The position numbers were made by a program, and so were the translations under genes. DNA of 64,000 nt from Cymbomonas tetramitiformis (Eukaryota; Chlorophyta; Pyramimonadophyceae; Pyramimonadales; Pyramimonadaceae). A model generated the notes under the pieces. It did not search any database. It was given only the letters and a program-made list of their open reading frames with translations, and had not been told where the DNA came from. The stretch is from positions 1-64,000 of the forward strand of contig LGRX02033520.1 of assembly GCA_001247695.2 (NCBI GenBank), read 5' to 3'. Below, piece by piece: positions 42,801-50,800 of this stretch (positions are counted from its first letter, which is position 1; each line of letters begins with the position of its first letter).

Positions 42801-45800
42801 TCTGGAGCCGGCTCACCTCCGCCAATCGAGCCACCCCTCCACCACCAAGCCCACACCCCACATCACCCCGCTGCCGCCTACAGCCTGGTCTCAAGAGAGC
42901 TTGCCCACCCACGCCACGGCCAGAATGCCCAAGCGCTGTCCCAAGGGGCTGAGAATGATAAACTGGGTTGCCCTCATCCAAACTTGCGCATCCGCCACCG
43001 ACTTGCGCCTGTAGCCCTCTACCCCCGCACCAACTCCCCGTGACTGGAGCCCTTGCGCTGATTGCCTTGCGAGGTGGCCGCGAACTTGAGCAATGCGCTC
43101 CACACTTGCGCTGTAACTGTCACGCCGCACTGTTCCTACTTGGGGTCCCATCCCCACAGTTGCCTGTGTGTCCCAAGCCCTCCCGGTGGCCGATAGTTCA
43201 CCACCCGGTCGTCGCCTTCCCGACAGCTGCTCACTGTTAGTTCCGGCACGGCCAGCAACCTCGCCCGATGGGCACGGAAGCTGATGAGATGCCGTATGCT
43301 GCCGTGCAACCTGTTGTAAGTGGTCATCGCTGCCAGGATGGGCCCCCGGGCTCTGAGGGGCCCGGCGTGTGTCATCTCCACCCGCGGACCTCCCCACATC
43401 TCCCCCGTCATCCTCATCAGTTCCCCCCATGCCATCAACCCCCCCAAGAAGGCCGGCCACCCGCCTGCTCGCCCCCATCAAGGTGGCCACCCCTCCCTCA
43501 GCCAAGGCCATTGCTTGCTCCGGCGAGGCCCCACTCTGCTCCTGAGTACAAACCCCACTCCCCGGGCCCGGCGACAAAAGGTCATCCCACTCATTCAAGA
43601 TATCCTCGACACTTGACGCCGCCTGGCTGAGCCCGCCTATGCCTGCCCGTGCCCCTCCAGATCGCGCCTCGGCGGTGGTCCCTCCTTGACGCTCCACAGT
43701 GCCCAGATGCTCCACCTCCCGCCGCACGTCCTCCATGCTCTCCAAAAGCCTCCATGCCATCACGCCTGCCTCGCCTGCCTCACCGGGAGCCTGCCCAGAC
43801 CGCTCAGGCTGCGTTCCCTCAGATTCCTGCATCCCACCGCCAGACCCATCCTGCGTGGCATAGTCTGTCTCCTCGAACGCGTCCTCCCACGCTCTGTCCA
43901 TCAGTGCAAACCTCTCCGCCCATTCCCGTCGGTCCGCCTCCCCTCGATCCAGGTCCGGGCCCATGCCTCCTCCCACACGCCCTCCGCCAGCCCAACGCCA
44001 CCCACTTCCGGCCGGACATCGCCCTACAGCCCGCCTGATGATCAGCCCTGCAACCCCCCGTGCAAGCGCGAAAGAAAGCAGCCGGACCCACTTCTCCTTC
44101 CAGCCCACCGCCCCGCCACGTGCCGCTTCCTCGTCCTCGTCCTCGTCCTCGTCCCCATTGCCATCCACCTGCTCTCCCCCTTCCGCGTTCGCCTCCATGT
44201 ACCGCCGCTCCCTGAAGCGCCGCTGCGTCTTCCGAAGGAATCCATACGCCGCAGGCCCCAGCCCACCGTACACCTCCACCCCAAAGGGGATGAAGTGATG
44301 TGGGCGGACATCCCCGTACGTCGCCACCTTGCTCTCATCTACCTTCTTCGCCGCCGCCCCGGGGGCCATCATGGCCGCTCCCAGGTGCGCGTCTGACATC
44401 GGCCGCGCCGTGGCCATATCAAACAGCACATGCTGGCTCGGTCCCTCCGCATCTAACACTGTCACATCCGGGCAATGGTTCCGTGAGTAGGTCAGATAGC
44501 CCGCGAAGTCATCGTGCAATGCAGACGCCAAGGGATAGCCAGACTTGGCCACCTCGAACAGCACCCTCTGCAGTTTGTGGTGGATGAAAGAGTACCAATT
44601 TCCTCCCCCAGCCCCCACTCCCCCCCGGCATGCCAGTAAGTGTGTTCCGGTGGGATCCCGCTCTCCTCCACAATCGGGGCACTCCTTCACTTGGCCAAGG
44701 AGGAGCTGCTCCGCATGAAGAATGTACCGCAGCGGGCCACTCGGTACAGTATTCCGCCGAACAGAGCTCCAGGGCTGGGCAACATGGAACACCCCTCAAG
44801 AAAGCAGGCCCAATACTGTTGAAGGTCATCGAGAAAAGCCAGGGGAGCCGAGACGCCCCCACGTGCCCAGCCAGCCAAAGCCAATCCGCAGAGTGGAGGA
44901 CAGTAGCATACAGTAAAGACCGGTATATAAGAAGCTCGGCTATAAGAAGCCAGCCGCTGGCTTTTTGCCCAAAAATTAAGAAGCCGGCTAAGAAGCCAGC
45001 CGCTGGGAAAAAAACGGATGGCGATAGAAAAAATGCCATTTTAAGAAGCTATACCGCTGGAATTTCGAGAAGAGGCTACATTAAAATGATCGATTTAAGA
45101 AGCCGTATCATGAATATCGATCCAGTGAACTCGTTCTCAATTAATCGTATACAACGTATCGATATATATCTATATGTATATATGTATATCTATACTTCGA
45201 AGAATGCAACCATTATTAAGGTTCAATACACTTGAGAAGTTTTGGATGATCACACGCACAATGCATATGCAGTACTGAAGGTACACAATAAGTATTCTCA
45301 TTACGTATGCATCATGGCATGGTATCGGTTGTGGGCGGTCTTATGCGTCTCGACTTCGAAAGTAATCTCTGACTGCTGAGCATCACTGGTGAGTGCTGGA
45401 ATGTCCTGTGTCTTGGACACTGTTCCGTCCAAAACGTTGCGCTTCTGTGCGACATACTCAGAGGTGTCTAATATTTCAAGCGCTAAAAATTCTGCCAGCT
45501 CTTTTAACTCGGATTGAATCGCGTTTGTCAGGGCGTATACAAATCCGCCCGCGAGTGACAATAGCTTGCTTTTCTCGGCTTTGAAGTCGGAACTGCTAAT
45601 TTCACCGCGGTCTAACAGCTGCTTCAATTGCTGCAAAGAAGCCTTCACTGCTGGATCCATCCTACAAGAGCTCTGTGAGCTCCAAGAAATACACCTGAAA
45701 TAATAAGAAGTCACCGCTGGGTCTACAAGTCTGTGTGTCGGTTTCTGGGTTTTAAAAGCCGAAATTAAGAACTTCGACGCTGGTCGACAGTCAGAAGTTG

Positions 45801-47860
45801 GACCCCCAAGATTAGAAGCTGAGCGCTGGATCACGTTGGCGAATCTGGAATCAGAAAATTTTGCCGATTTAAGAAGCGGCACACGCTGGATTTGGATTTC
45901 CGATGGTCAGGATTTTGCCAAATTAAGAAACGTGCCCACGCTGGCAAAGGCAAATCCACGACCGTCGATTAAGAAGCCAGCCGCTGGCAAAATTTCCCCG
46001 GCTTCTTATATACCGGTCTTTACTGTAGACCCGTTGGGCACGTTTTTGAGACCTGCTGTAATCACTCATCTTCTTGACGTCGTCCGCCTTTGGCACTTGT
46101 GGTGGCAAATGCTCATTTGCTCCCCTCGCCTCCCCAATCACCTCCATCGCCTCCGACACCTTCTGCATGGCCGCTTGCAAAGAATTGACATACGACAAGT
46201 CGCTCTCAGCCCCGAGGTCCTCGGTTCCCGCCGTCACTGTTGGAAAGAGCTCCTGCATATCCTCCCAGACTTGCGCAAACCCGCCAAGCCAGGCCGCACT
46301 GCTCACCCTCGCCGCCTTAGTCAGGCCCATTCCATGCGGGAGGGTGGCAAACTCACTAGAATGCCACGCCAATCCACCGCCAGGCAGCAAGTCCCGCAAC
46401 GCCTCTTGCATCCTCCTGTCATGCTCCTCAGCCGCCTCCCGCATCATCTCCGGCGGCACACCTCGCAGCCAGAACCCCAGCCTCGGGTGGGCACAGAATC
46501 GAAGCAGGAGCCCCTGGGCCTGCGCATGCCCAAGCTTGTTCAAGAGGGGCAGGATGCCACATAGCTCCTCCACCTTCTTCAACATCTCCACACTGACCGC
46601 CTCTGCCTTCCCCACCGGCACCCCCAAGACATCGATGAAGTCCAGCTCCCCCCGTGCACCCGGCATCCCGGCCTCGAAGCAACTGGCGTCCCCCTCAGGC
46701 GAGAAAGCCGCTGACTTCACCGGCTGAATATCCAGGCCAATCGCCACTGCCTCCTCCATATAAGTCTCATACGCGAGCGCCGCTTCAACCGGAGGGCCCA
46801 GGAAGAAAGCGTCATCCAAGTAGGCAAAGATGACCACACTAGGGTGTCCCTCCTGAACCCGCTCCAGCACCACCTGCAACGGGGCAGCCAAGTAAAGTGG
46901 CCCCAGGGGGTCCCCCTGCTGCGTGCCCTCCTTCGACTTGACAAATCGCATCACCGAGCCATCAACGCCCCCCAGCCGAAACCCCAGGTTCGCATCCACC
47001 CCATAACAAAGGTCCGTCCATGCCCACAGCTCCGGGAAGTCCCGCTCGATAGCCTCAAACATTGCCTCACGGTGCACCGCATTGAAGGCATTCCTGGCAT
47101 CTGCCTTAACACAGACCCATTCCGGGTGCCGATCCAGGGCCGCCTGAACAGTGTGGACCCCCAGGTCCGCCCCTCCCTTCACCGCAACCCCAATCTGGGC
47201 CGCCCGCAGTCCACCATGGTCATCATCCTGTCGACGCCCACAAAATCGAGCCCTGAGGGCCTTCACACGCTGCCTGCATATGACCTTCGCCACTAGCTTC
47301 CGGAGAACTTCACCACACGCAATGGGCCGGACGTTGACGCCGAGGTCGTCCTTCAGCAACGCCACTAACCTAGCGCCTGCCAACCACTCCCGAACCCCCG
47401 CCGGGGCCCGACCTGCCGCCAGATGGTTGCACACCTCCAACAGTGCATCTCGCCCACCAGAGACATGGACCGCCCACATATGCTCCCAGCGCCACTGAGA
47501 GCTGCCCGGTCCCGAGGCCCGCGGCAGATTACGCATTACATCATCGAACGTCTTCTCATCCAGCTCAAGCGCCTGCCCCCGAAGCTCCCGCCGGCGATCC
47601 TCTCCCACATTTTGCCTCCTGCCTGTCCCAGCCGGGTGCAACCGCTCCAGCTTCAGCAACGTCTTCTCCGTCGCTGGTGCCAGCTTGGCCAACTCCAACC
47701 TCTTCGCTGCCTTTCCCAGCTGCCCCGCCTTCACCAACCGCACAGCATCTCGCAGCACCCGTTCCTCATCCGCCTCGGCCACAGCTCGTCGATCCCCCGG
47801 CACCTCCGCATGCAGCCCCTCCCACTCGCTGCGTAGGAAGCGGGCGCAACGCTCCTGAGA

Positions 47861-47892
<32 letters not shown>

Positions 47893-50800
47893 TGTGTGCG
47901 TGTACACGTGTGAACAACCAGCTAACTCACAGTATGTACTATCTTAAGATAGTACATATATCCAGCACAACTGTACTGAATTGTGCATAATATATTCAAT
48001 GTGTAGTATGTGTGTGTCTTTATTGTTGTTGATAACAGCAATCATGTCACGATTGTATGTATATTGAACTACTGGCGTAATCATAGTAGGCGAAGTAGCA
48101 ATATGCATACCAATATCGGAACGGGACACATAGCACATAGAGCCTGCGGTCCATCAATATCCCCAGTAATGCAGCGTAAGTTCCGGTGAATATAACATCT
48201 GATATATATGGCATAACAACTCATGATCAACAACCCTGCTATTAATGCTTCCGTGGTGTGTGTGCGTGTGTGCAAAACAATATCAATTTATCCATGCATT
48301 ACTAGTGCATGCCGCAGTACACAAATCGCCATTTTGCCACCTCCTCCCCTCTGTTTTGTTCTCACTAACATAAGTCGATTTATCTGACTTGCTTTGGATT
48401 GTAAGAATCTAGGAGCCAGCATATTGGTATCAAATTATCATACACATCAAAATAGGCTTACAATGTTTGTTTCCGGGGTATAATGCAGTGATCGGCAAAT
48501 GCATCAGTATTGATGATACAGAGCGACCGGTAAAGAACTATCAGCCTTCCTTACTATATATGAGCATATCACGTTCATTACACTCCACCGCTGTATCCTT
48601 ACCTAATAATCATAATAACACCATGCGACTCAATGAAAGGAACCATTTAATCGATGCTTACACTTCATGACCTTTATAACCTTTGTAATGCTTTATCAGC
48701 TTAGACTTTTTTGACCCCCAGCCAGTAACTATAAAGACCTTGATGTTGCACACACAAACACATCGAAGCTGTGTCACGCACACACACACACACACAGCAC
48801 ACCATTTCTTTCATGAATGGTAGAAAAAGACCAGCAGAGCCCAATGTCTCTTCTCTGTGCGAGTGCGACCTGTCACCACACACCACATGAAAACACGTGC
48901 AAGTGAGTGGCTGCGCTTCAAATAACCAATTTCATTTCAGTGCGCATTGTGCTATGTTATCACCTGACATTCAAAACGGGGCGGCGCAACACTTACTTGT
49001 GCAACTAAAAACATGAACAAGCCATATTAGCATATACTTGCTGCTAACTTATATGTATGACTGTATGTGTATGTGTGGCTGCACGCCACTTTCAGTAAGG
49101 TGTGCATGATGAGTGTGTGTGTGTGTGCTGCTTATATGTAAGTTATATATGTATGTTAGGGTTTGTCTACCAGCTAGTGTGATTGAAAATAAAAGAATTG
49201 TCACAACACACTTACCTTGCCAAACACAGAGGCACCCAATGGTCAATACACACGGTCTGCTGGCAACTTAATACGCGGCGCTTCTCCCGACGCAAGCAGG
49301 GCATACACAGCAGCATTGGCAATGCGCGCACTGTAGTAAATAGCATACACACACACAGATCAAAGTAAATTCAAAATCAGATAATATATTGTAAGATCAT
49401 ATATCTGAATTATTGTAATAATAGAGCGTGCGAGACAAATACATGGCAGTCATCAGTCAGCGTGGATGTCTGGCAGTGTGTGTGCGTGTATGCACACAAG
49501 CGCACACACACAGCACACAAACGTGCGCGCGTGCCACTGTGCAGATACAGTGCCCACATTTAGAGTCGATTTGTTTGAATCATCCATCGATGGCGCGGAC
49601 AAAGGACAATTTCTGTTCATACGTTTTTAGTCCTCGTGGTCATGCCGCAGATGCCTGCTTTGGCTTAGTGGACTTATTACAAGAATAATAATACAATAAT
49701 ATTAATACAAGAAAGAAGAAAAAAACACGTTCTGGTGGCATGTGTGTTCTAATGAAATTTTCTCTGCGATCTTGTTTCGCCTCTTTCTTCACTGCCTGGA
49801 CCAGAGCGCTCCTACGTTTCGTTTACATGAGGGATGTGCAGGGTAGTGCTAGATTGAAGAGCTCCTAGCAGCCTCACGTAGCAGTGTAGCATTATTACGT
49901 GCTTATGTACATAGCATTATTACGTACTTATTATGCTGTTGCAGTCCTGTGCTCCCTGGAGTGCTTGCATACTGCATATTTTATCCAATGGGGTAATGAA
50001 GCTGATCTACTGTACTCGACTTGGTCGTCATAATGCCTTCCGTGCATCACACACAACACACAGGTGGCAGTAGTATCACAACGGGCGTTCCCATATCTAA
50101 GTGAATGATAAAACAGAGTTTACAAACCTATATACACATTCTAAATTGTAGTATTCACTCTGGCTTGCCACCACGCGTACGCATTGTGCATATACATGCA
50201 TGCTAAGTTATTGTGTGTGCTGACATACATGATGCACACCAGCATGATGAACGAAAGACGCACCCCAATAATCGCCATCCCTGTCGCAATCTTCATACAT
50301 GTATACTACCTTCAAAGTATGTATGCATCCATCATGATGGTGTACGAAACTGTGAATTTGGCAATTTGTCACTTTGATCGTGCTGATGGTAATTTGTCTG
50401 TTATCGTGGATGCATGTATATACTGCCTCGCTATGAGTGCAGTCTACTGCATCGTCGTTAAAAGCTGGTAAGTATACGTAATGGTTATGATACATCTTAC
50501 CATATGTTGAGCTCCGCGCGTTGTGCATCATAGTGCTTCATTACATAGCAAGCAGAAATGGCCTGCGATGCACCACACCGATCGCCCGGGGATATGGGTG
50601 TATATAGTGCAGGTAGATCGTACTGTATAATACTGACAACCGGAATAAACCACTCTGATTCAATACAATAAACCGGAGTTATTTTCGATTACTTGAGAAA
50701 TCCCTCGGCTACATTACCCTTCGCATTGAGACCTAAGATCGCTAGCTAGAGTCACGGCTGATATTTACATCCGTGATGGAGTGTCGTTGCTTGATTCGTT

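Larger units (their letters stand above)
42541..47860 (-). mobile_element. Non-LTR retrotransposon with reverse transcriptase and restriction-like endonuclease region, split by a TIR element
   Basis: Read on the minus strand, a reverse-transcriptase part (about 47860-46028) is followed after the inserted TIR element by a second part (44908-42541). The second part has a CPDCGGERDPTGTHLLAC zinc-like motif and a C-terminal nuclease-like region. The 3' flank is GC-rich repeat sequence. A degenerate second copy is in intron 3 of the multidomain enzyme gene. This copy sits in the channel-gene intron between the S2-S3 and S4-S5 exons, in the same orientation as the host gene. Confidence 0.88.

Noticed and set aside
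42541..42981. Gly-rich 145-codon minus frame
   Set aside because: It overlaps the 3' repeat region of the retrotransposon in another frame and shows only imperfect GC-rich repeats.
44300..45240. Plus-strand frames over the retrotransposon and TIR element (up to 201 codons)
   Set aside because: They are antisense shadows of the element frames or cross element boundaries.
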